NCBI GenBank assembly: GCA_905201305.1
Contig: CAJKNS010000168.1
Coordinates: 1-5,587 of the forward strand
DNA: 5,587 nt
Direction: 5' to 3'
DNA from: an uncultured Eubacteriales bacterium
GTDB lineage: Bacteria; Bacillota; Clostridia; Oscillospirales; Oscillospiraceae
Shown: positions 1 through 5,587 of the stretch, in pieces
Numbering within the stretch: position 1 is the first letter of the stretch
Layout of the letters: every line of letters begins with the position of its first letter
Notes under the pieces: generated by a model
What the model was told of the DNA's origin: nothing
Seen by the model: only the letters and a program-made list of their open reading frames with translations
Database searches by the model: none
Made by a program: the position numbers and the translations under genes

Positions 1-143
1 AGATTCCCAGCGACATCGCCCGGTATCAGGACAGCGTTACCCCTGCCATTATCCTGATCCCCGGCAAATCCGGCTCTCTCGGTCTTGGCACCAACGCACT
101 GCAAAGCTCCGTTGAGCGTGCAGTAGGTGCAGATATACTTTAA
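1..143 (+). CDS. ntpG: V-type ATP synthase subunit F, C-terminal fragment (5' end outside window)
   Basis: This is the last 46 residues of a protein read from base 3 to the TAA at 141-143; the start lies upstream of the window. The fragment contains a P-A-I-I-L-I-P-G-K stretch (fragment residues 14-22), a Gly-rich S-L-G-L-G turn, and the ending E-R-A-V-G-A-D-I-L. This closely matches the C-terminus of bacterial V-type ATPase subunit F, called NtpG in Enterococcus hirae and AtpF in archaeal naming. Subunit F is a small protein, usually about 100 residues, that binds subunit D to form the rotating central stalk on the cytoplasmic side of the membrane. Its position directly upstream of subunits A, B and D supports the call. 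The stop is 43 bp before subunit A, so the two genes are very likely in one transcript. Only the C-terminal half or less is visible, so the rest of the domain cannot be judged. Confidence 0.88.
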   Translation, partial: IPSDIARYQDSVTPAIILIPGKSGSLGLGTNALQSSVERAVGADIL

Positions 144-170
144 TCGGCGAATTGAATCGAAATTTAGCGT

Positions 171-176
171 AAAGGA
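171..176 (+). promoter_or_regulatory. Ribosome-binding site of subunit A
   Basis: AAAGGA lies 10 nt before the ATG at 187 and supports that start. A nearer ATG at 177 is in a different frame and does not give the subunit A N-terminus. The 43-bp gap between subunit F and subunit A (144-186) holds nothing else I can identify. Confidence 0.6.
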
Positions 177-186
177 ATGATAGCGA

Positions 187-1965
187 ATGGCAACCGGTAC
201 TGTTGTCAAGGTTTCCGGTCCTCTGGTGGTTGCCGAGGGTCTGGCGGACGCCAATATGTATGACGTAGTCCGCGTAGGTCCTCAGCGTCTGATCGGCGAG
301 ATCATCGAGATGCGCGGCGATGCAGCCTCCATCCAGGTCTATGAGGAAACCTCCGGTCTTGGTCCCGGCGTAGCGGTGGAAACCACAGGCTTCCCCCTGA
401 GCGTCGAGCTGGGACCCGGCATGATTGAAAATATTTATGACGGCATTCAGCGTCCCCTGGAAAAGATCATGGAGCGCTGCGGCAACACCATCTCCCGCGG
501 CATTGAGGTATCCCCCATTGACCACGAGAAGAAGTGGGACTTTGTTGCCACTGCCAAGGTAGGCGACCATGTGCAGGGCGGCGACATTCTGGGCACCGTC
601 CAGGAGACCTCCGTTATGGAGCACCGGATCATGGTTCCCTATGGCACCGAAGGCACCATCAAAGAGATTAAAACCGGCGCATTTAATGTGCTGGAGACCA
701 TCTGCGTCCTGGACTGCGATGGAAAAACCGTGGAGCTGCCCATGATGCAGCGTTGGGCAGTCCGTAATGGTCGCCCTTATAAGAATAAGCTCTCCCCCAA
801 CCAGCCTCTGTGCTCCGGTCAGCGTGTCATTGATACCATGTTCCCGGTGGCAAAGGGCGGCACTGCCTGCGTTCCCGGTCCCTTCGGCTCCGGCAAGACC
901 GTTATTCAGCACCAGCTGGCAAAGTGGTCTGACGTAGACCTGGTGGTTTATATCGGCTGCGGCGAGCGCGGCAATGAGATGACCGACGTTCTGCGGGAAT
1001 TCCCTGAGCTGGTTGACCCCCGCACCGGCGATTCCATCATGAAGCGCACCGTGCTGATTGCAAACACCTCCGATATGCCCGTTGCTGCCCGTGAGGCATC
1101 CATCTACACCGGCATTACCATTGCGGAGTATTTCCGTGACATGGGCTATGACGTCGCCGTTATCGCAGACTCCACCTCCCGTTGGGCAGAGGCACTGCGT
1201 GAGATGTCCGGTCGTCTGGAGGAAATGCCCGGTGAGGAAGGTTACCCCGCTTATCTGGCTTCCCGTCTGGCACAGTTCTACGAGCGCGCCGGTGTGGTCA
1301 AGTGCATCGGTAGCGATGATCGTCAGGGCAGCCTGACTGCCATCGGTGCAGTATCCCCTCCCGGCGGCGACACCTCCGAGCCCGTTTCCCAGGCAACCAT
1401 GCGGATTGTAAAGGTATTCTGGGGCTTGGATTCCTCTCTGGCATATGCCCGTCACTTCCCCGCCATCAACTGGCTGAACTCCTACTCCCTGTATATGGAC
1501 ACCCTGCAGCCTTGGCTGGATGAGAACGTCAACAAGGACTGGACCAAAAACCGTTATCGCGCCATGGCTACCCTTCAGGAGGAGGCAGAGCTGGACGAGA
1601 TCGTGAAGATGGTCGGTAAGGATTCCTTGGGTGTAGACGATCAGCTGACCCTGGAAATCGCAAAGATGATTCGAGAGGACTTCCTCCAGCAGAACTCCTT
1701 TAACGAAATCGACTGGTATTCCTCCTTTGACCGTCAGTTCCGTCTTTTGAAGCTGATTCTGGATTACGACAGCCTGTGCCGTGATGCCGTGGCAAAGGGT
1801 GCTCCCCTCAAGGAGCTCACCGCCATCGACGCAAGAGAGAAGATTGGTCGTGCAAAGAGCGTGCCCGATGAGGAATATGTGGCAGCTTATCAGCAGATCA
1901 ATGATGAGATGACTGCACAGATTGAAAAAATTATCGCAAAGGCAGGTGCCCAGGACTATGATTAA
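187..1965 (+). CDS. ntpA: V-type ATP synthase catalytic subunit A
   Basis: This is the catalytic subunit of the V-type ATPase; three copies alternate with three B subunits in the cytoplasmic head and hydrolyse or synthesise ATP. The protein is 592 residues, the usual family length. In order: an N-terminal beta-barrel domain opening with T-G-x-V-V-K-V-S-G-P-L-V-V (about residues 3-80); the 'non-homologous' bulge domain that separates A subunits from F1 beta (about 110-190); the nucleotide-binding domain; and a C-terminal helical domain (about 440-592). Visible motifs are the Walker A loop GPFGSGKT (231-238, Lys237), GERGNEM with the catalytic Glu260 (259-265), the Walker B strand ending in Asp328 followed by S-T-S-R-W, and the ATPase alpha/beta signature PAINWLNSYS (425-434). 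All key residues are present, so it should be active. The ATG at 187 gives the canonical N-terminus. The 3' end overlaps subunit B by 8 nt. A long open antisense frame covers the gene but is a codon-bias shadow. Confidence 0.98.
   Translation: MATGTVVKVSGPLVVAEGLADANMYDVVRVGPQRLIGEIIEMRGDAASIQVYEETSGLGPGVAVETTGFPLSVELGPGMIENIYDGIQRPLEKIMERCGNTISRGIEVSPIDHEKKWDFVATAKVGDHVQGGDILGTVQETSVMEHRIMVPYGTEGTIKEIKTGAFNVLETICVLDCDGKTVELPMMQRWAVRNGRPYKNKLSPNQPLCSGQRVIDTMFPVAKGGTACVPGPFGSGKTVIQHQLAKWSDVDLVVYIGCGERGNEMTDVLREFPELVDPRTGDSIMKRTVLIANTSDMPVAAREASIYTGITIAEYFRDMGYDVAVIADSTSRWAEALREMSGRLEEMPGEEGYPAYLASRLAQFYERAGVVKCIGSDDRQGSLTAIGAVSPPGGDTSEPVSQATMRIVKVFWGLDSSLAYARHFPAINWLNSYSLYMDTLQPWLDENVNKDWTKNRYRAMATLQEEAELDEIVKMVGKDSLGVDDQLTLEIAKMIREDFLQQNSFNEIDWYSSFDRQFRLLKLILDYDSLCRDAVAKGAPLKELTAIDAREKIGRAKSVPDEEYVAAYQQINDEMTAQIEKIIAKAGAQDYD
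1944..1948 (+). promoter_or_regulatory. Ribosome-binding site of subunit B inside the end of subunit A
   Basis: AGGTG lies 9 nt before the ATG at 1958, within the last codons of subunit A. It favours the 1958 start over an in-frame ATG at 1922, which would add 12 residues with no counterpart in the family. It suits translation by ribosomes finishing subunit A. Confidence 0.5.
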
Positions 1966-3343
1966 GGAATATCGCACCATCTCCGAGGTTTCCGGACCTC
2001 TGATGCTGGTGAAAAATGTAGAGGGCGTCACCTATGACGAGCTGGGTGAAATCGAGCTGCCGGACGGCGAGCTCCGGCTGTGCCAGGTTCTGGAGATTGA
2101 CGGACCTGACGCACTGGTTCAGCTGTTCGACTCCTCCGCCGGTATCAACCTGGCAAAGAGCAAGGTTCGTTTCCTGGGGCATCCCCTGCAGCTGGGTGTT
2201 TCTGAGGATATGCTGGGCCGCGTATTCGACGGCATGGGCAATCCCATCGACGGCGGTCCCGACATTCTCCCCGACGCCTATATGGACATCAACGGTCTGC
2301 CCATGAATCCCGCAGCCCGGAACTATCCCTCCGAGTTCATTCAGACCGGCGTTTCTGCCATTGACGGACTGAATACCCTGGTCCGCGGTCAGAAGCTGCC
2401 CATCTTCTCCGGCTCCGGTCTGCCCCACGCTGCACTGGCTGCACAGATTGCACGTCAGGCAAAGGTACTGGGCGACGACGCCGGTAACTTCGCCGTAGTC
2501 TTCGCGGCAATCGGCATCACCTTTGAGGAATCCGAATACTTCATTCAGGAGTTCCGTCGTACCGGCGCCATTGACCGTACCGTCATGTTCTCCAACCTGG
2601 CAAACGACCCCGCCATCGAGCGTATTGCTACCCCGCGTATGGCGCTGACCGCTGCGGAGTATCTTGCCTTCGAAAAGGGCATGCACGTTCTGGTTATCAT
2701 GACCGATATCACCAACTATGCCGAAGCCCTGCGTGAGGTTTCCGCGGCAAAGAAAGAGGTTCCCGGACGCCGCGGCTATCCCGGCTATCTCTACACCAAC
2801 CTGGCTACCATTTACGAGCGTGCCGGTCGCCGTGTGGGCTGTGATGGCTCCATCACCATGATTCCCATCCTCACAATGCCCGAGGACGACAAGACCCATC
2901 CCATCCCTGACCTGACCGGTTACATTACCGAGGGTCAGATCATCCTGTCCCGTGATCTGTACCGGAAGGGCATCAACCCGCCCATCGACGTTCTGCCTTC
3001 CCTGTCCCGTCTGAAGGATAAGGGTATTGGTCAGGGCAAGACCCGTGAGGATCATGCCGGCACCATGAACCAGCTGTTCGCCGCTTATTCCGCCGGCAAG
3101 GAAGCTGCCGAGCTCATGACCATTCTGGGTGAGGCTGCCCTGTCCGACACCGATAAGCTCTATGCAAAGTTTGCAACCGAGTTTGAAAACCGCTACGTCT
3201 CCCAGGGCAACGATACGGATCGCTCCATTTTCGAAACGCTGGATTTGGGCTGGGATCTTCTTTCCATCCTGCCCAAGAGCGAGCTGAAGCGTATCAACAC
3301 CCAGTATATCGAGAAGTATTATCCCGAGAAGAAAGCAGACTAA
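1958..3343 (+). CDS. ntpB: V-type ATP synthase non-catalytic subunit B
   Basis: This is the B subunit of the A3B3 head. It lines the A/B interfaces and supplies residues to the catalytic sites on A without hydrolysing ATP itself. The chosen start gives M-I-K-E-Y-R-T-I, the same N-terminus as E. hirae NtpB as I recall it, and a 461-residue protein close to the family's usual length of about 460. In place of a Walker A loop there is SGSGLPH (151-157), the degenerate loop typical of B subunits. Other landmarks are the strand ending in D-I-T-N-Y-A-E-A-L-R-E (Asp250 onward), P-G-R-R-G-Y-P-G-Y, and the ATPase alpha/beta signature PPIDVLPSLS (341-350). Arg351 follows directly and corresponds to the family's arginine finger. 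An upstream in-frame ATG (1922) would extend the protein by 12 residues into subunit A coding sequence and is less likely. The 8-nt overlap with subunit A suggests coupled translation and balanced A:B synthesis. Confidence 0.98.
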   Translation: MIKEYRTISEVSGPLMLVKNVEGVTYDELGEIELPDGELRLCQVLEIDGPDALVQLFDSSAGINLAKSKVRFLGHPLQLGVSEDMLGRVFDGMGNPIDGGPDILPDAYMDINGLPMNPAARNYPSEFIQTGVSAIDGLNTLVRGQKLPIFSGSGLPHAALAAQIARQAKVLGDDAGNFAVVFAAIGITFEESEYFIQEFRRTGAIDRTVMFSNLANDPAIERIATPRMALTAAEYLAFEKGMHVLVIMTDITNYAEALREVSAAKKEVPGRRGYPGYLYTNLATIYERAGRRVGCDGSITMIPILTMPEDDKTHPIPDLTGYITEGQIILSRDLYRKGINPPIDVLPSLSRLKDKGIGQGKTREDHAGTMNQLFAAYSAGKEAAELMTILGEAALSDTDKLYAKFATEFENRYVSQGNDTDRSIFETLDLGWDLLSILPKSELKRINTQYIEKYYPEKKAD

Positions 3344-3350
3344 GGAGGTG
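3342..3350 (+). promoter_or_regulatory. Near-consensus ribosome-binding site of subunit D
   Basis: AAGGAGGTG overlaps the TAA stop of subunit B (3341-3343) and sits 6 nt before the ATG at 3357. It is the strongest Shine-Dalgarno sequence in the window and fixes the subunit D start. Confidence 0.85.
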
Positions 3351-3356
3351 GGATAA

Positions 3357-4061
3357 ATGGCATCCAAAACCATAAACCCCACCCGAATGGAGCTTTCCCG
3401 ACTGAAAAGCCGCCGTACCACCGCTGTCCGTGGGCACAAGCTGCTGAAGGATAAGCGGGATGAGCTGATGCGTCAGTTTTTGGAGGTCGTCCATCGGAAT
3501 AAGGAGCTGCGCGCCAAGGTAGAAGCCGGGCTCATGGAAGCCCACGGCGCTTTTACCGTTGCAGCCTCCGTGATGAGTCAGGAAATGCTGGAGCAGGCAC
3601 TGTCCTACCCCAAGCAGTCTGTGTCTCTGGACATGAGCTTCCAGAACATCATGTCTGTGGAGGTGCCCAAATACACCTTCCGCACCCAGAACGACGATCC
3701 CTCTGAGATCTTTCCCTACGGCTTTGCCCAGACCTCCGGTGAACTGGATGACGCACTGGAAGCCCTTTCCGGCGTATTTCAGGATATGCTGGAGCTTGCC
3801 CAGGTAGAGAAAACCATGCAGCTTCTGGCGTCGGAGATCGAAAAGACCCGCCGCCGCGTCAATGCCCTGGAATATGTCATGATTCCCGAGATGGAGACGA
3901 ACATCAAGTATATCTCCATGAAGCTGGACGAAAACGAGCGTTCCAGCACCTCCCGGCTCATGAAGGTCAAGGACATGATGCTGGAGGAGCAGCGTCAGAA
4001 GGCGCTCCAAAAGCAGCTCCAGCGGGAGCAGGAATGGAAGCAAGCCCATCCGGATGAATAA
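3357..4061 (+). CDS. ntpD: V-type ATP synthase subunit D (central stalk)
   Basis: Subunit D is the coiled-coil shaft of the rotor. It passes up through the A3B3 head and, with subunit F, couples catalysis to rotation of the membrane ring. The 234-residue protein opens with N-P-T-R-M-E-L-S-R-L-K (7-17), the family's conserved N-terminal start, followed by a long charged helix to about residue 60. A central less helical part (about 85-125) leads to a second long helix containing R-R-R-V-N-A-L-E-Y-V (165-174), the most diagnostic block of the family, then I-P near residue 176. The two long helices are expected to form the antiparallel coiled coil. The last 25 or so residues are very rich in Gln, Glu, Lys and Arg, and the protein is slightly longer than the roughly 210 residues I recall for E. 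hirae NtpD. The ATG is fixed by a near-perfect ribosome-binding site 6 nt upstream. It is the last gene of the operon, followed at once by a terminator. Confidence 0.97.
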   Translation: MASKTINPTRMELSRLKSRRTTAVRGHKLLKDKRDELMRQFLEVVHRNKELRAKVEAGLMEAHGAFTVAASVMSQEMLEQALSYPKQSVSLDMSFQNIMSVEVPKYTFRTQNDDPSEIFPYGFAQTSGELDDALEALSGVFQDMLELAQVEKTMQLLASEIEKTRRRVNALEYVMIPEMETNIKYISMKLDENERSSTSRLMKVKDMMLEEQRQKALQKQLQREQEWKQAHPDE

Positions 4062-4065
4062 TCAC

Positions 4066-4102
4066 AAAAGCCCGTCTCCAGCCAACCGGAGACGGGCTTT
4101 TT
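4066..4102 (+). terminator. Intrinsic terminator of the ATPase operon, probably bidirectional
   Basis: A perfect 14-bp stem, AAAAGCCCGTCTCC (4066-4079) with GGAGACGGGCTTTT (4088-4101), encloses an 8-nt loop and runs into TTTTT (4098-4102), starting 4 nt after the subunit D stop. This is a textbook Rho-independent terminator for the plus-strand operon. The A-run at 4066-4069 gives a TTTT on the minus strand, so the same element may also stop transcripts coming from purN. Confidence 0.92.
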
Positions 4103-4110
4103 GTATCAAT

Positions 4111-4147
4111 TGCAGCTCCCTGATACCAGGCGTATCAGGGAGCTGTA
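4111..4147. repeat. Second perfect stem-loop in the convergent intergenic region
   Basis: CAGCTCCCTGATAC (4113-4126) is the exact reverse complement of GTATCAGGGAGCTG (4132-4145), giving a 14-bp stem with a 5-nt loop (4127-4131). It extends by one wobble and one A-T pair to 4111-4147 on the plus strand. There is no U-tract on either side, so it is not a classical intrinsic terminator. It begins 9 bp beyond the purN stop on the minus strand, so it would form at the 3' end of the purMN transcript, where it could protect the mRNA or aid termination at the neighbouring hairpin. Its role is inferred. Confidence 0.7.
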
Positions 4148-4156
4148 CATGATGCA

Positions 4157-4786
4157 TTATGTATTTACAATAGAGACCTTGCGCCCCTCAACCTTCAATC
4201 GACCGTCACAGAACAGGCTCACCGCCTGGGGCAGAATCACCCATTCTGCCTGCTCCATAATCCGCCGCTGCAGGGTTTCAGGGGTATCGTCGTCCAGTAC
4301 CTCTACCGCCTTCTGGAGGACGATAGGACCGGCGTCACACTCTTCGGAAACAAAGTGTACCGTTGCGCCGCTGACCTTTACGCCGTACTCCAGCGCCTTC
4401 TCATGGACATGGAGCCCATAGCACCCCTTGCCGCAGAAGGACGGAATCAGAGAGGGATGAATATTGAGAATCGCGTTGGGATAGGCATCCACCAGTTCGT
4501 TTGTGATAATGACCATAAATCCCGCCATTACCACCAGACCGATGTTCAGCTCCCGGAGGGTTTCCACCAGCGCCACCGTCATCTCCCGTGCGGAGCCGAA
4601 GTTCTTCCGGGCGATGGTGATACCGGTGATCCCGGCATTCTGGGCGCGCTCCAAAGCATAGGCATCCGGATTGGAGGAAATCACCGCGGTAATTTTTCCG
4701 TTGGGAATGTCACCGCGTTTTTCTGCATCAATCAGCGCCTGCAAATTGGTACCGCCGCCGGAGACCAGAACCGCGATATTTACCAT
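4157..4786 (-). CDS. purN: Phosphoribosylglycinamide formyltransferase PurN
   Basis: PurN transfers a formyl group from 10-formyltetrahydrofolate to glycinamide ribonucleotide (GAR) in the third step of IMP synthesis in the cytoplasm. The protein is 209 residues, a normal length. Visible landmarks are the N-terminal phosphate-binding turn V-S-G-G-G-T-N-L-Q (8-16), the catalytic block N-I-H-P-S-L-I-P (Asn108, His110), and G-A-T-V-H-F-V-S-E-E-C-D-A-G-P (140-154) with Asp151 matching the essential Asp of the family. After N-I-H-P-S-L-I-P the loop reads S-F-C-G-K-G-C-Y-G (116-124), longer than the E. coli loop; I recall this longer form from other Firmicutes. The second Cys of the loop (122) seems less usual there. 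The ATG at 4786 overlaps the purM stop by 7 nt and is preceded by AAGGG (4800-4796), so the two genes are coupled. No purH follows; the gene converges on the ATPase operon. Confidence 0.97.
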   Translation of the reverse strand: MVNIAVLVSGGGTNLQALIDAEKRGDIPNGKITAVISSNPDAYALERAQNAGITGITIARKNFGSAREMTVALVETLRELNIGLVVMAGFMVIITNELVDAYPNAILNIHPSLIPSFCGKGCYGLHVHEKALEYGVKVSGATVHFVSEECDAGPIVLQKAVEVLDDDTPETLQRRIMEQAEWVILPQAVSLFCDGRLKVEGRKVSIVNT

Positions 4787-5587
4787 AGCTCCACACCCTT
4801 TTCACCGGCAACACACTTGCCGATGAGATAAGGACGCTCGCCGCTGCGAACCAGCAGCTCCATTACCTCGCCTGCATCCTCCTTGGCAACCGCCATTACA
4901 AGACCAACGCCCATGTTGAAGGTGTTGTACATATCCCGCTCGGGAATGTTGCCCTTCTCCTGAATCAGGGTGAAGATAGGCGGAACAGGGATGGAGGACA
5001 TGCTGATCTGCGCGCATATGCCCTCAGGCAGCATACGAGGCACGTTCTCATACAGACCGCCGCCGGTGATGTGGCTGATGCCCTTGACCTTCAGTCCGGA
5101 AGAGAGCAGATTCTTGACCGGGCGCACATAGATCCGGGTGGGCTTCAGCAGCTCCTCGCCCAGAGAACAGCGCAGCTCCGGCACCATGGTCTTCAGGTCC
5201 GCATGCTCCACGTCCAGCACCTTACGAACCAGAGAGAAGCCGTTGGAATGCACGCCGTTGGAAGCCAGACCGATGAGCACATCGCCGGGCACAATGTCCT
5301 TGCCATCCAGAATCTTTTCCTTGTCCACCATACCCACAGAGAAGCCGGCAAGATCATATTCGTCCTCGGGATAGAAGCCGGGCATCTCAGCAGTCTCGCC
5401 GCCGATCAGTGCGCAGCCTGCCTGCCGACATCCCTCGGCAATGCCGGAAACAATCTGCTCGATCCGTGCGGGATAGTTCTTGCCGCATGCCACATAGTCC
5501 AGGAAGAACATGGGGCTGGCGCCGGCACATACGATATCGTTGACACACATGGCAACACAGTCGATGCCAACGGTGTCGTGCTTGTCC
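4780..5587 (-). CDS. purM: Phosphoribosylformylglycinamidine cyclo-ligase PurM (AIR synthetase), 5' end cut by window
   Basis: PurM makes aminoimidazole ribonucleotide (AIR) from formylglycinamidine ribonucleotide and ATP, the fifth step of IMP synthesis. The frame is open from the TAA at 4780-4782 through the window edge. The visible 268 residues begin D-K-H-D-T-V-G-I-D-C-V-A-M-C-V-N-D, a conserved block inside PurM, so the Met at 5550 is internal and not the start. About 75-80 N-terminal residues, including the Gly-rich segment, are missing compared with the roughly 345-residue E. coli protein. In the fragment, G-G-E-T-A-E-M-P-G (62-70), H-S-N-G-F-S-L-V-R (113-121), H-I-T-G-G-G-L-Y-E-N-V-P-R (172-184) and T-F-N-M-G-V-G (222-228) are all PurM hallmarks, from both the N-terminal and C-terminal domains of the PurM fold. 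The frame is unbroken, and the gene runs into purN with a 7-nt overlap in the purM-purN order known from Bacillus-type pur operons. Confidence 0.96.
   Translation of the reverse strand, partial: DKHDTVGIDCVAMCVNDIVCAGASPMFFLDYVACGKNYPARIEQIVSGIAEGCRQAGCALIGGETAEMPGFYPEDEYDLAGFSVGMVDKEKILDGKDIVPGDVLIGLASNGVHSNGFSLVRKVLDVEHADLKTMVPELRCSLGEELLKPTRIYVRPVKNLLSSGLKVKGISHITGGGLYENVPRMLPEGICAQISMSSIPVPPIFTLIQEKGNIPERDMYNTFNMGVGLVMAVAKEDAGEVMELLVRSGERPYLIGKCVAGEKGVELW
4796..4800 (-). promoter_or_regulatory. Ribosome-binding site of purN inside purM
   Basis: On the minus strand AAGGG (4800-4796, continuing as TG) lies 9 nt before the purN ATG at 4786, within the last codons of purM. A closer GGAG (4792-4789) is only 2 nt from the ATG, too near to be the main site. 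Confidence 0.45.

Noticed and set aside
1922..1957. Upstream in-frame ATG as the start of subunit B
   Set aside because: It would add 12 residues encoded by the end of subunit A, whereas the ATG at 1958 gives the N-terminus typical of the family and has AGGTG 9 nt upstream.
49..2031. 660-residue open frame on the minus strand across subunit A
   Set aside because: It is in exact codon register with subunit A and exists because that gene uses no TTA, CTA or TCA codons. The translation is low-complexity-like and rich in His, Gly and Leu with no recognisable motif.
1931..3439. 502-residue open frame on the minus strand across subunit B
   Set aside because: It has the same cause: it is in register with subunit B, no family resemblance is visible, and it runs across the junctions of real genes.
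3294..4049. 251-residue open frame on the minus strand across subunit D
   Set aside because: It is in register with subunit D. Its Leu/His-rich translation mirrors the sense coiled coil (sense Gln/Lys/Glu codons read as Leu/Phe).
4101..4421. 106-residue plus-strand open frame starting at the terminator and running into antisense of purN
   Set aside because: Its start lies in the T-tract of the terminator with no ribosome-binding site, and most of it is antisense to a clear purN gene.
4355..4831. 158-residue plus-strand open frame antisense to purN
   Set aside because: It is in codon register with purN and shows no motif; it is a shadow.
5548..5550. ATG at 5550 as the purM start
   Set aside because: The frame stays open to the window edge, and the preceding residues (D-K-H-D-T-V-G-I-D) are conserved PurM sequence, so this Met is internal.

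Overview
The window carries two convergent operon ends on ordinary bacterial chromosomal DNA. Every gene is a recognisable housekeeping family member with intact motifs. I found no mobile element, CRISPR array, tRNA/rRNA or unfamiliar gene. The organism is probably an anaerobic Firmicute of the Clostridia, most like the Oscillospiraceae/Ruminococcaceae group. This is an inference from the bacterial V-type (A/V-type) ATPase operon, the protein resemblance to Enterococcus hirae-type subunits, the fairly high G+C, and strongly biased codons (CTG Leu, TCC Ser, CCC Pro). No species can be named from this sequence alone.

Plus strand, 1-4102: the 3' half of a V-type ATPase operon, in the order subunit F (C-terminal fragment, 1-143), catalytic subunit A (187-1965), non-catalytic nucleotide-binding subunit B (1958-3343), central-stalk subunit D (3357-4061), then a strong intrinsic terminator (4066-4102). 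A and B overlap by 8 nt, and the ribosome-binding site of D runs into the stop codon of B, so the genes look co-transcribed and translationally coupled. A and B together form the A3B3 catalytic head. D and F form the rotating central stalk. The membrane and peripheral-stalk genes (I, K, E, C) would be expected upstream, outside the window. Whether the enzyme moves H+ or Na+, and in which direction it normally runs, cannot be read here because the K (proteolipid) and I subunits are absent.

4062-4156: a 95-bp convergent intergenic region containing two perfect 14-bp stem-loops. The first has a U-tract on the plus strand and a shorter one on the minus strand, so it probably terminates both operons. 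The second lacks a U-tract.

Minus strand, 5587-4157: the end of a purine biosynthesis operon, purM (5' end cut off by the window edge) followed by purN, overlapping by 7 nt. PurN catalyses the third step (GAR formylation) and PurM the fifth step (AIR formation) of IMP synthesis. purN is the last gene of the unit; purH does not follow it.

Several very long open frames antisense to the ATPase genes are codon-bias shadows, not genes. I see no previously undescribed system in this window.
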